A DNA stretch of 8,389 nt from UBA5794 sp965368815 (GTDB taxonomy: Bacteria > Actinomycetota > Acidimicrobiia > Spongiisociales > UBA5794): assembly GCA_965368815.1 (NCBI GenBank), contig CBDUOH010000083.1, forward strand, positions 1-8,389. The letters are read 5' to 3'. Made by a program: the position numbers and the translations under genes. This document shows, one piece after another, positions 1 through 7,282 of the stretch (the stretch's first letter is position 1; each line of letters opens with the position of its first letter). Below the pieces are notes generated by a model, which did no database searches, was not told where the DNA came from, and saw nothing but the letters and a program-made list of their open reading frames with translations.

Positions 1-683
1 CGGCAGGAGCGGCGACCATCCAGGGCACGGTTGGTGTCGGCTTCGCCATGGTCTCTGTCCCGATACTGTCGCTCGCCCATCCCGATCTCGCCCCGGCACC
101 GCAGCTCCTGATGGCATTCCCGTTGACGATCGCGATGGCGTTCCGTGAGCGACACGCCGTCGACCTCACCGGCGTCGGCTGGATCGTGGGCGGACGGATC
201 CCGGGTGCGTTCTTTGGGGTGTTCCTGCTTGGCATCGCCACCGAACGCATGCTCGACATGTTCATCGGATTGGTCGTCCTCGGAGCCGTTGTGGTCATCG
301 GGACGGGGTTCCATCTCAAGCGAAACCGGGTGACCAAGACCCTTGCAGGAGTCGCTTCCGGCACGACCGGGGTGGTGAGTGCCATCGGGGGGCCGCCGGT
401 TGCCCTCCTCTACAGCCGCGATGAGGCTGACATGATTCGATCGACGATGGCGGTTGTGTTCGCGTTCGGCACCACAACGTCAACGGTCTTCCGTTGGGCG
501 AGCGGCAACGTCACCATGGTCGACGTGCGGGTGGCGCTGGTCCTCGTGCCGGCGGTCCTTGCGGGTCTGTGGATCTCTGCTCGGTACAACCAACGCATCC
601 CCCAACGTGTCGTACGACTCGGGATACTGATCGTGTGCGCCGGTGCAGCGTCCGCTTTGATCATCCGCTCGTTGCTGGGCTAA
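1..683 (+). CDS. TSUP family (TauE/SafE-like) membrane permease, 5' end cut by window edge
   Basis: The reading frame is open from base 3 to the TAA at 681-683, giving 226 visible residues, so the N-terminus lies outside the window. The protein is strongly hydrophobic. It carries two glycine-rich repeats typical of the TSUP family: AGATIQGTVGVGF at the very start, and SGTTGVVSAIGGPPVALLY about 110 residues later, which fits the internal duplication of these transporters. TSUP proteins are usually about 250-270 residues with some eight membrane helices, so only about 20-40 residues should be missing. Family members are proposed to move sulfite, sulfonates or other small organic anions across the inner membrane; the substrate cannot be read from this sequence. 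The ATG at 48 is internal because the family motif lies upstream of it. The stop codon overlaps that of the convergent regulator gene, and there is no terminator between them. Confidence 0.85.
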   Translation, partial: AGAATIQGTVGVGFAMVSVPILSLAHPDLAPAPQLLMAFPLTIAMAFRERHAVDLTGVGWIVGGRIPGAFFGVFLLGIATERMLDMFIGLVVLGAVVVIGTGFHLKRNRVTKTLAGVASGTTGVVSAIGGPPVALLYSRDEADMIRSTMAVVFAFGTTTSTVFRWASGNVTMVDVRVALVLVPAVLAGLWISARYNQRIPQRVVRLGILIVCAGAASALIIRSLLG

Positions 684-1237
684 CCGCCCGCACCGAGCGA
701 ATCCCACACTTCTTTCAAGGCTGAGAACAGCTCCCCTGTGGCCCAGACGAGAACGATCAGCATCACGATGAGAATGAGCGCGGTCGTTATGCCACGCGCC
801 CATCCGATCCACGACTCCTTGTCCTCGAACACGGTGGCCCACATGTCGCCGAACAGCCCGAGCTTGGATGAGTACTCGGGGGACGGTGGCGGTTCGGCGG
901 GAAGCACGACGGCAGGCTGCTCGATCGTATGGGAACCGGTTCCCGGTGCGGGCTCGGACGCCTCATCGTCCACGTCGGATTCCTCGGATTGGCCAACCCT
1001 GCGCTCCTCAAGCACCGCGACGTCGATGTCGAGAGCGTCGGCAAGCACAGGCATGATCGTCAACGCCGGTGCCACCTCGTCTCGCTCCCAACGACGCACC
1101 GAGGAAGATGATCGGCCGACCGCAGTGGCCAGCTGACCGAGGGACATGCCCTTGTCGAGCCTGGTCTGTCGTATGAATCGTCCGAGGGACGGGGAATCGG
1201 CCATGGCGCACATGGTATCGAGAATCGCAATATCCAC
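680..1237 (-). CDS. XRE-type helix-turn-helix protein with one C-terminal membrane segment
   Basis: The product has 185 residues. Residues 18-72 form a Cro/C1-type helix-turn-helix (LGRFIRQTRLDKGMSLGQLA, then a probable recognition helix SSSSVRRWERDEVAP). Residues 78-120 are an acidic, proline-rich, probably disordered linker. Residues about 148-168 (GITTALILIVMLIVLVWATG) are a single hydrophobic helix, followed by a short tail of about 17 residues. This predicts a DNA-binding domain held at the inner face of the membrane, a layout like RodZ but without its long outer domain. The GTG at 1237 is chosen because AGAGGA lies 8-9 bases upstream on the minus strand; the ATG at 1204 would remove 11 residues and has no visible ribosome binding site. 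The gene is divergent from the acyl-CoA ligase, 43 bp away, so that gene is a plausible target. Function is not established; it could instead be a membrane or cell-shape scaffold. Confidence 0.8.
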   Translation of the reverse strand: MDIAILDTMCAMADSPSLGRFIRQTRLDKGMSLGQLATAVGRSSSSVRRWERDEVAPALTIMPVLADALDIDVAVLEERRVGQSEESDVDDEASEPAPGTGSHTIEQPAVVLPAEPPPSPEYSSKLGLFGDMWATVFEDKESWIGWARGITTALILIVMLIVLVWATGELFSALKEVWDSLGAGG

Positions 1238-1246
1238 CTCGCGCGT

Positions 1247-1266
1247 TCCTCTAATGTCAGAGAGGA
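1247..1266. promoter_or_regulatory. Inverted repeat in the divergent regulator/acyl-CoA ligase intergenic gap
   Basis: TCCTCT (1247-1252) and AGAGGA (1261-1266) form a perfect 6-bp inverted repeat with an 8-base spacer, in the middle of the 43-bp gap between two divergent starts. A dyad here could be an operator for the adjacent helix-turn-helix protein. A simpler reading is that the left arm, read on the minus strand, is just the Shine-Dalgarno of that gene and the right arm is chance. Both readings fit the sequence. Confidence 0.3.
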
Positions 1267-1280
1267 CCGAAAGGAATGCG

Positions 1281-3104
<1,824 letters not shown>

Positions 3105-3207
3105 CAGCTGATCGCGTTGCCGACCGATACGGGCACGGAGCTCGCATCGGCATCACCAGGGCGAATGTGCCGAGGAAACGGCTCCACCGGTAGGCTGCGG
3201 CACTCAC
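3105..3207. other. Intergenic stretch upstream of tRNA-Sec
   Basis: About 100 bases separate the ligase stop codon from the tRNA. I see no terminator with a T-run and no coding potential. The only hairpin noticed is CCGAT/ATCGG around 3123-3150 with a long loop, which is too weak to call. A promoter for the tRNA probably lies in the right half. Confidence 0.5.
3167..3196 (+). promoter_or_regulatory. Possible promoter of the tRNA-Sec gene
   Basis: TAGGCT at 3191-3196 resembles a -10 box and would place transcription start close to 3203, just before the mature tRNA 5' end at 3208. The best -35 match is GTGCCG at 3167-3172 with an 18-base spacer, which is weak. The call rests mainly on position. 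Confidence 0.3.
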
Positions 3208-3302
3208 GGAGGCGACTGTGCGCCTGGTGGGCACCGCGGTCTTCAAAACCGACGAGGGGGCGCAAGCTCCCTGGCGGGTTCGATTCCCGTCCGCCTCCGC
3301 CA
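3208..3302 (+). tRNA. selC: tRNA-Sec (anticodon UCA), encoded CCA end
   Basis: The gene is 95 nt, the same length as E. coli selC. The 5' strand GGAGGCG (3208-3214) pairs with CGCCTCC (3292-3298), followed by discriminator G and encoded CCA (3300-3302). The anticodon loop CTTCAAA (3241-3247) contains TCA (3243-3245), closed by CGGT/ACCG. The variable arm is long: 7 bp (3255-3261 with 3266-3272, one G-U) capped by a GCAA tetraloop. The T-loop is TTCGATT (3279-3285). The D-stem is extended (GTGC/GCAC plus two further C-G pairs with one bulged G) around a tiny TGGT loop. The UCA anticodon, long variable arm, extended D-stem and G73 together identify selenocysteine tRNA, which SerRS charges and SelA converts before SelB delivers it to UGA. 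Oddities: the eighth acceptor position is an A-C mismatch (3215/3291), whereas G3273-C3291 could pair instead, and the bottom anticodon-stem pair is G-A. Confidence 0.93.
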
Positions 3303-3383
3303 ATCAGTCGACCGGACGCGGCCCGCCCGAACCGCGGGATGGGTGTCCGGCGGGTGCGCCACCATGTGACTTCTCAGCGGCAC

Positions 3384-3389
3384 TATGCT
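3384..3389 (+). promoter_or_regulatory. Possible -10 box for the ferredoxin gene
   Basis: TATGCT at 3384-3389 lies 33 bases before the ferredoxin ATG and would start transcription near 3395. No convincing -35 hexamer lies 16-18 bases upstream. Nothing else was recognised between the tRNA end (3302) and the ferredoxin start, apart from GC-rich self-complementary patches without a T-run. Confidence 0.3.
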
Positions 3390-3421
3390 CCCATGAGTAC
3401 AGCGAGCAACGCGAGGAAAGC

Positions 3422-3730
3422 ATGGCTGACGCTCAATTGATGGTGTGGATCGACCAGGATCTCTGCACCGGTGACGGTATCTGCGAAGAGATCGCCCCGG
3501 ACGTCTTCCAGGGTCGCGACGACGGCTTGTGGGTCGTCAAGGAGACTGCCGGTAATTGGGGCGCCGACATCATCTTCGATGGGAACCAGGCACCCGACGG
3601 CGCTCGCGGTGTGGCACGCGTACCGAACGATCAGATAGACATCACGGTCGAGGCTGCCGAGGAGTGCCCCGGTGAGTGCATCATGATTGAGCCATTCGAC
3701 CAGGAGACATTCGCCAAGCGCGGAGCCTGA
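3422..3730 (+). CDS. Small single-cluster ferredoxin ([3Fe-4S]/[4Fe-4S] type)
   Basis: The 102-residue acidic protein begins MADAQLMVWIDQDLCTGDGIC. Ligand candidates are Cys15 and Cys21, with Asp18 between them in a Cx2Dx2C arrangement, and Cys82 in the CPGEC motif (82-86). The APDVF element right after the second cysteine is typical of actinobacterial single-cluster ferredoxins, which are electron donors to cytochromes P450, oxygenases and other oxidoreductases in the cytoplasm. Aspartate in the second ligand position is known in Pyrococcus ferredoxin, where it can bind the fourth iron, so the cluster may be [3Fe-4S] or Asp-ligated [4Fe-4S]. The protein is longer than the usual 62-70 residues because of an insertion between about residues 37 and 72. 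The extra Cys86 is another possible ligand. The start is fixed by GAGGAAAG directly upstream. No P450 or reductase gene lies beside it. Confidence 0.85.
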   Translation: MADAQLMVWIDQDLCTGDGICEEIAPDVFQGRDDGLWVVKETAGNWGADIIFDGNQAPDGARGVARVPNDQIDITVEAAEECPGECIMIEPFDQETFAKRGA

Positions 3731-3751
3731 TCGCCGATCCGAGATCACAGG

Positions 3752-3780
3752 AAGAGCCACCATCACGGTGGCTCTTTCTC
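3752..3780 (+). terminator. Intrinsic terminator after the ferredoxin gene
   Basis: A perfect 10-bp stem, AAGAGCCACC (3752-3761) with GGTGGCTCTT (3767-3776), encloses the 5-base loop ATCAC and runs into TTCTC. It begins 21 bases past the ferredoxin stop codon. On the minus strand the stem has no T-run after it, so it mainly serves the plus strand. Confidence 0.85.
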
Positions 3781-3833
3781 ATTCCCGGCCCACGGAGTGA
3801 TCGACGGCGCGCCGGCTTGATCATGCGAACGCG

Positions 3834-3854
3834 GTGCACCTCGAACCGGTGCAC
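3834..3854 (-). terminator. Hairpin downstream of the CBS-domain gene, possible terminator without T-tract
   Basis: GTGCACC (3834-3840) and GGTGCAC (3848-3854) form a 7-bp stem with a 7-base loop, starting 11 bases beyond the minus-strand stop codon at 3866. The position suits transcription termination or mRNA 3'-end protection, but no T-run follows, so it is only a candidate. Confidence 0.35.
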
Positions 3855-3865
3855 AACCGACGCGA

Positions 3866-4297
3866 TCACGACGTTATGTACCCCTCGAGCTGGTCGATCA
3901 GGAATGTCTGCTCTTCGATGACGGCGTTGACGACATCACCGATCGACACCACGCCGATCAACTCGTTGCCGTCAAGGACCGGCAGATGCCTGAACCGGTT
4001 GTCTGTCATCAGCTCCATACAGCTGGCCACCGTGGTCTCGGCCGTCACCGTGATCGGATTCGAGGTCATGATGTCACCGACGGCGGTCTGTTGCGAGTCC
4101 TTGCCGAGCAGGACGACCTTGCGTGCGTAATCCCTCTCCGAGATGATGCCGGTCACGACACCATCATCAATCACCACCAGCGCACCGATGTTCTTGTCGG
4201 CCATCATTGTGAGGGCGTCGAAGACGGTCATGTCCGAACCGACCCACCATACGTCTTGACCTTTGTGCCCAAGGATGTGTGCAACGGTCTTCTGCAT
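3866..4297 (-). CDS. Two-CBS-domain protein
   Basis: The 143-residue soluble protein consists almost entirely of a Bateman module. The first CBS domain covers about residues 8-65 (GSDMTVFDALTMMADKNIGA, then VVIDDGVVTGIISERDYAR) and the second about 75-133 (ITVTAETTVASCMELMTDNR, then FRHLPVLDGNELIGVVSIGDVV). Such pairs bind adenosine nucleotides or related ligands and often act as energy sensors. As a stand-alone protein it resembles the actinobacterial group that includes mycobacterial Hrp1. No catalytic domain is attached, so the partner is unknown. The ATG is well supported by a strong GAGGAGGAG ribosome binding site two bases upstream (about 4300-4308). The gene is divergent from the crotonase gene with 73 bp between their starts, so the two may share regulation. 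Confidence 0.9.
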   Translation of the reverse strand: MQKTVAHILGHKGQDVWWVGSDMTVFDALTMMADKNIGALVVIDDGVVTGIISERDYARKVVLLGKDSQQTAVGDIMTSNPITVTAETTVASCMELMTDNRFRHLPVLDGNELIGVVSIGDVVNAVIEEQTFLIDQLEGYITS

Positions 4298-4362
4298 ATC
4301 TCCTCCTCACGTGAATCTACCAACTCAGAATCGGACGTGGGGTGGATCTCTCCCGGCACGGT

Positions 4363-4368
4363 TACGAT
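4363..4368 (+). promoter_or_regulatory. Possible -10 box for the crotonase gene
   Basis: TACGAT at 4363-4368 is a fair -10 match and would start transcription near 4375, just ahead of the AAGGAG at 4381-4386. No good -35 was seen. If real, this promoter lies too close to the ATG at 4371 for that codon to be the start. Confidence 0.3.
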
Positions 4369-4370
4369 GG

Positions 4371-5162
4371 ATGATCTTTCAAGGAGCGGATCTGACGTAC
4401 ACGAATCTCGACTTCTGGCAGGACGGTGACGTCGGATTCATCGCCCTCGATCGGCCGGATCGCCTCAACGCACTGTCGCTTGCGCTACTCCAGGAATTGA
4501 TCGACGTCGCCAAAGAGATCAGCACGTCAGGACTCCGGAGCGTGGTCCTCACTGGCAACGGCAAGTCGTTCTCATCGGGTGTCGACGTCCACGTCTTCGA
4601 CAGCGGTGCACTCAGGAGTTCCGAGTCGGTGAAGCGGTACGAGGCCGCAGCCCTCGGCGGTGAGGCGGCCGCAGCCATCGAGTCGCTTCCGCAGGTCACA
4701 GTTGCAGCCATGCACGGATACGTCGTGGGTGGTGGTGTTGTCCTTGCTGCTGCCTGTGATCTCCGCGTCGCCGACAAGGACACGGTGTTCATCATCCCCG
4801 AGGTGGATCTCGGGATTCCTCTTGCCTGGGGTGGGATCGAACGGCTGGTGCGCGAGATAGGACCTGCCCTCACCAAGGAGTTGGTCATGACATGTCGACC
4901 ATTCACGGCCCAAGAGGCACGCAGCGCGCGCTTCCTGAACTCCGTGACCGAGCCCGGGCGATCGATGGAGATCGCGACCGAGTTGGCGACCCACATAGCG
5001 GAGAAGCCGAGATTGCCGATTGTCACGACCAAGCGCCATGTCGCGGAGGTGCTTGCGGGCGACGTTTCGCGGGACGACGCGATGGGCCTCCTCACCGCAC
5101 TCGACGACGAGGAGGCCAGCGCAGCTCGGGCCGCCTACACCAGCCGATTCGTCGAATCGTGA
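4371..5162 (+). CDS. Enoyl-CoA hydratase/isomerase (crotonase) family protein
   Basis: The 263-residue protein has the crotonase fold markers: ALDRPDRLNALS near the N-terminus, the first oxyanion-hole loop SFSSGVDV at 66-73, and the second, HGYVVGGGVVLAAACDLRVA, with Gly121 central. Family members act on acyl-CoA thioesters as hydratases, isomerases, hydrolases or lyases. Of the two glutamates used by classical enoyl-CoA hydratase, the second is present (Pro143-Glu144 in IIPEVDLGIP). The first, normally in GGGCEL, is replaced by Val124, so simple hydratase activity is doubtful and an isomerase or thioester-hydrolase role is possible. The start is uncertain. ATG 4371 has no ribosome binding site, while a strong AAGGAG (4381-4386) sits 5 bases before an in-frame CTG at 4392, which would give a protein beginning TYTNLDFW after the initiator. 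The stop overlaps the next gene's GTG. Confidence 0.85.
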   Translation: MIFQGADLTYTNLDFWQDGDVGFIALDRPDRLNALSLALLQELIDVAKEISTSGLRSVVLTGNGKSFSSGVDVHVFDSGALRSSESVKRYEAAALGGEAAAAIESLPQVTVAAMHGYVVGGGVVLAAACDLRVADKDTVFIIPEVDLGIPLAWGGIERLVREIGPALTKELVMTCRPFTAQEARSARFLNSVTEPGRSMEIATELATHIAEKPRLPIVTTKRHVAEVLAGDVSRDDAMGLLTALDDEEASAARAAYTSRFVES

Positions 5163-6019
5163 GAGTTCTCACTGCCGACGAGACCCGTGCATCGCTCCCG
5201 ATGGCTGACGCCATCGAGGCGATGGTCGTGGCTTTCGGGGACGACCGGGAGATCCCGCATCGTCAGCTCCTGGGATCCTCGTTCTTCATGCCAGCACGCG
5301 TTGGTCGCACCTCAGGGATCAAAGTTGTCTCCATCGTCCCTGGGAAACCTGTCGGTATCGTGACGGTGTTCGATGGTGACGGCGTGCCCATCGGATCAGT
5401 GGACGGGCCGACCCTGACCGCCATCCGTACCGGGGCCGCGGCCGGACTGGCGACCCGAATCCTTTCGGACGAAAGCAGCCACCGATTCGCCCTGCTGGGT
5501 GCCGGCGCGATGGGATTCGATCAGGTGCGTGCGATCAAGTCGGTACGCAAGATCGATTCGATCACGATCTGGAACCGTGACCGTGCTCGTGCCGAAGCGC
5601 TTGCCGAACGGGTCCACGGCACAGTGGCGAACACGCCGGACGAAGCGGTCAACGGTGCCGACATCGTGACCACGGTCACCCCTTCGACGACACCGCTGTT
5701 CTCCGCCGGAGCCTTGGGGCGCACCGCACACATCAATGCGATGGGGGCGTTCACTCCTGACATGGTCGAGATCCCCGCAGCCGTCGTCCGCGATGCCTAC
5801 CGGGTTGTCGACGACCGAAACGCTGCATCGCTTGAGGCCGGTGACCTCCTCCAAGCCGAAGTCGACGCCGACGCCGAGATCGGGGAACTGCTCACAGGGT
5901 TCCTGCGCGGCGGTGGCATCACCCTCTTCAAGTCGGTGGGCATCGCAAGTCAGGATGTGGCTGCAGCGGCCAGGGCTCTCGAGAATGCCGAGCGGCTGGG
6001 CGTCGGTACCGTCGTGTGA
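5159..6019 (+). CDS. Ornithine cyclodeaminase/mu-crystallin family NAD(P)-binding protein
   Basis: The 286-residue protein shows the family hallmarks in order: Lys55 in GIKVVSIVPG, Arg90 in TAIRTGAAAGLATR, the Rossmann loop LLGAGAMGFDQ with G114-A-G116, a strand followed by WNRDRARAEALAE, ADIVTTVTPSTTPLF, HINAMGAFTPDMVEI, the acidic pair Asp218-Asp219 in VVDDRNAA, and LFKSVGIASQDVAAA near the end. Members include ornithine cyclodeaminase, alanine dehydrogenase of the archaeal type, and imine or ketimine reductases; the substrate cannot be assigned here. It is somewhat shorter than the usual 310-330 residues but looks complete. The GTG at 5159 overlaps the TGA of the crotonase gene (GTGA) and there is no separate ribosome binding site, which points to translational coupling. 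An open frame continues upstream to an ATG at 4892, but only as an overlap with the crotonase gene. It ends 8 bp from a convergent oxidoreductase. Confidence 0.88.
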   Translation: MRVLTADETRASLPMADAIEAMVVAFGDDREIPHRQLLGSSFFMPARVGRTSGIKVVSIVPGKPVGIVTVFDGDGVPIGSVDGPTLTAIRTGAAAGLATRILSDESSHRFALLGAGAMGFDQVRAIKSVRKIDSITIWNRDRARAEALAERVHGTVANTPDEAVNGADIVTTVTPSTTPLFSAGALGRTAHINAMGAFTPDMVEIPAAVVRDAYRVVDDRNAASLEAGDLLQAEVDADAEIGELLTGFLRGGGITLFKSVGIASQDVAAAARALENAERLGVGTVV

Positions 6020-6027
6020 CCGGACTC

Positions 6028-7269
6028 CTAAGCCAACACGTTGTGTTCGGCGATCTCGACGGGTTCACGGTCGATTGAGAAGAACGACATCGGGACGTCG
6101 GTGTCGTACGATGCCCGCTCCCCCGTTATCCATTGCGCCATCATCGACGCGATCACCTGGGACTCCTTGAATCCGTGTCCGGAGAAACCGTTCACGACGG
6201 CGAACCCATCCACCGCCGTCGGACCTACCACCGGCAACACGTCTTGACGGTTGACCGTGTACAACCCGGCCATCCCACCTGGTATCCCACGATACGGGAG
6301 CGAGGGAATCCGGTGATGCAGCGCGTGGATCTTCGAATCGATGAATGACCGGTTGGCCATCTTGTTGTATGCGTCGGGATCCACCTCCTCGAGTTCGTCC
6401 TCCTCAAGGATCGACCCGAGGATGACCTGCCCGTCGTTGGACTCGGGGCGGAAGTAGATCCCGCCCGCGCCGTCGCAGGTCACAGGAATCGGACGTGGCA
6501 CCTCCGGCGGGAGGTCGCGGTAGATCACCTGGATGCGCGTCGGCACGAGATGCCATGGGATCTCCAACCCGACCATTGCGTTGATCCGATTGCACCACGG
6601 ACCAGCAGCGTTGATCACCAGGCCTGCCGATATCGTGCTTCCGTCGTCGAGCACCACGCCGGTCGCCCGACCCCCCGACGTGACGACGTCGGTGACCATG
6701 GTCGCGAGTCGGACGTCGACACCGTTCTTCTTGGAAGCGATCGCAAGATCGAGCAACGCACCCGTTGCGTCGAAGAACCCCGTGTCGCGTTCGAGCAGGA
6801 ACCGGTTGCCGGGAGCGCATTCATGCTCGGTTTCGCCCGTGAGGTCGAACGGAACCATGCAGTTCGACAACCCCGGGAACAAGTCGATCACGTCATCGGC
6901 GCCGATATCAACGACATCGATCCCTTCGGCAGCCATTCGCTTCTGGTCGTACGCGACCGCGTCGGGTGCATCGTCGACCATCCACAGCACTCCGATGTCA
7001 TGGAATCTGCCGTTGGGTTCCTCGGCTCCGATGTACTCGCTCCAGTTGCGCCATATGCGATTCCCGTCGCGCGAGACACGAACATTCTCGATGGTCGTAT
7101 AGCGCTGGCGGGTGATCGCAGATGAGCTTCCGGTCGACCCCTCACCGAGCCCAATGCCCTTCTCGAGCACGATGACCGACATGTCCGATCGGCGGGCGAT
7201 CTGATAGGCGATGGCCATACCGATGATGCCTCCACCGATGATCACGACGTCGGCTCGATCAACGCTCAT
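6028..7269 (-). CDS. FAD-dependent oxidoreductase, DAO (D-amino acid/sarcosine oxidase) family
   Basis: The 413-residue protein starts with the dinucleotide-binding motif VVIIGGGIIG (glycines 12-14 and 17) and the adenine-ribose-binding Glu36 (VIVLEKG). Next comes GSTGSSSAITRQRY (44-57), which matches the flavin-contact segment of sarcosine oxidase beta-like enzymes. The C-terminus holds VNRQDVLPVVGP and VVNGFSGHGFKES, the classic closing flavin-binding motif of this family. Such enzymes oxidise secondary or primary amines of amino acids (sarcosine, dimethylglycine, glycine, proline or D-amino acids), passing electrons to oxygen or a carrier. Which substrate applies is not visible. The ATG at 7269 has GAGGAG 5 bases upstream. 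It is the last gene of the liv operon, 13 bp after livF, so it probably acts on a compound imported by that transporter. It is intact and cytoplasmic, with no signal peptide. Confidence 0.88.
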   Translation of the reverse strand: MSVDRADVVIIGGGIIGMAIAYQIARRSDMSVIVLEKGIGLGEGSTGSSSAITRQRYTTIENVRVSRDGNRIWRNWSEYIGAEEPNGRFHDIGVLWMVDDAPDAVAYDQKRMAAEGIDVVDIGADDVIDLFPGLSNCMVPFDLTGETEHECAPGNRFLLERDTGFFDATGALLDLAIASKKNGVDVRLATMVTDVVTSGGRATGVVLDDGSTISAGLVINAAGPWCNRINAMVGLEIPWHLVPTRIQVIYRDLPPEVPRPIPVTCDGAGGIYFRPESNDGQVILGSILEEDELEEVDPDAYNKMANRSFIDSKIHALHHRIPSLPYRGIPGGMAGLYTVNRQDVLPVVGPTAVDGFAVVNGFSGHGFKESQVIASMMAQWITGERASYDTDVPMSFFSIDREPVEIAEHNVLA

Positions 7270-7282
7270 CCCGGCTCCTCGC

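Noticed and set aside
680..683. Overlapping stop codons of the convergent permease and regulator genes as a regulatory signal
   Set aside because: A 4-base tail-to-tail overlap is common in compact genomes and suggests no function by itself.
3208..3302. A UCA-anticodon tRNA that reads UGA as tryptophan (altered genetic code)
   Set aside because: The long variable arm, extended D-stem, 95-nt length and G73 are tRNA-Sec traits, and genes in the window use TGA as a normal stop.
3393..3440. A 15-codon upstream ORF (ATG 3393 to TGA 3440) overlapping the ferredoxin start, as a leader peptide
   Set aside because: It has no ribosome binding site of its own, its composition is unremarkable, and a TATGCT promoter would start transcription at or after its ATG.
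3805..3814. Palindrome CGGCGCGCCG between the terminator and the CBS gene as a protein-binding site
   Set aside because: A single 10-bp GC-only palindrome is expected by chance in DNA of this composition, and it lies downstream of both neighbouring genes.
3728..3830. UGA stop of the ferredoxin as a selenocysteine codon, with the following hairpin as a SECIS and a read-through tail of about 30 codons
   Set aside because: The hairpin is a perfect 10-bp stem followed by T-rich sequence and lacks the G/U apical features of bacterial SECIS elements. It looks like a terminator, and the tail resembles no protein.
6533..7125. Two plus-strand frames of about 190 codons opposite the DAO oxidoreductase
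   Set aside because: Both lie entirely antisense to an intact flavoenzyme gene, and neither shows a family motif or a ribosome binding site.
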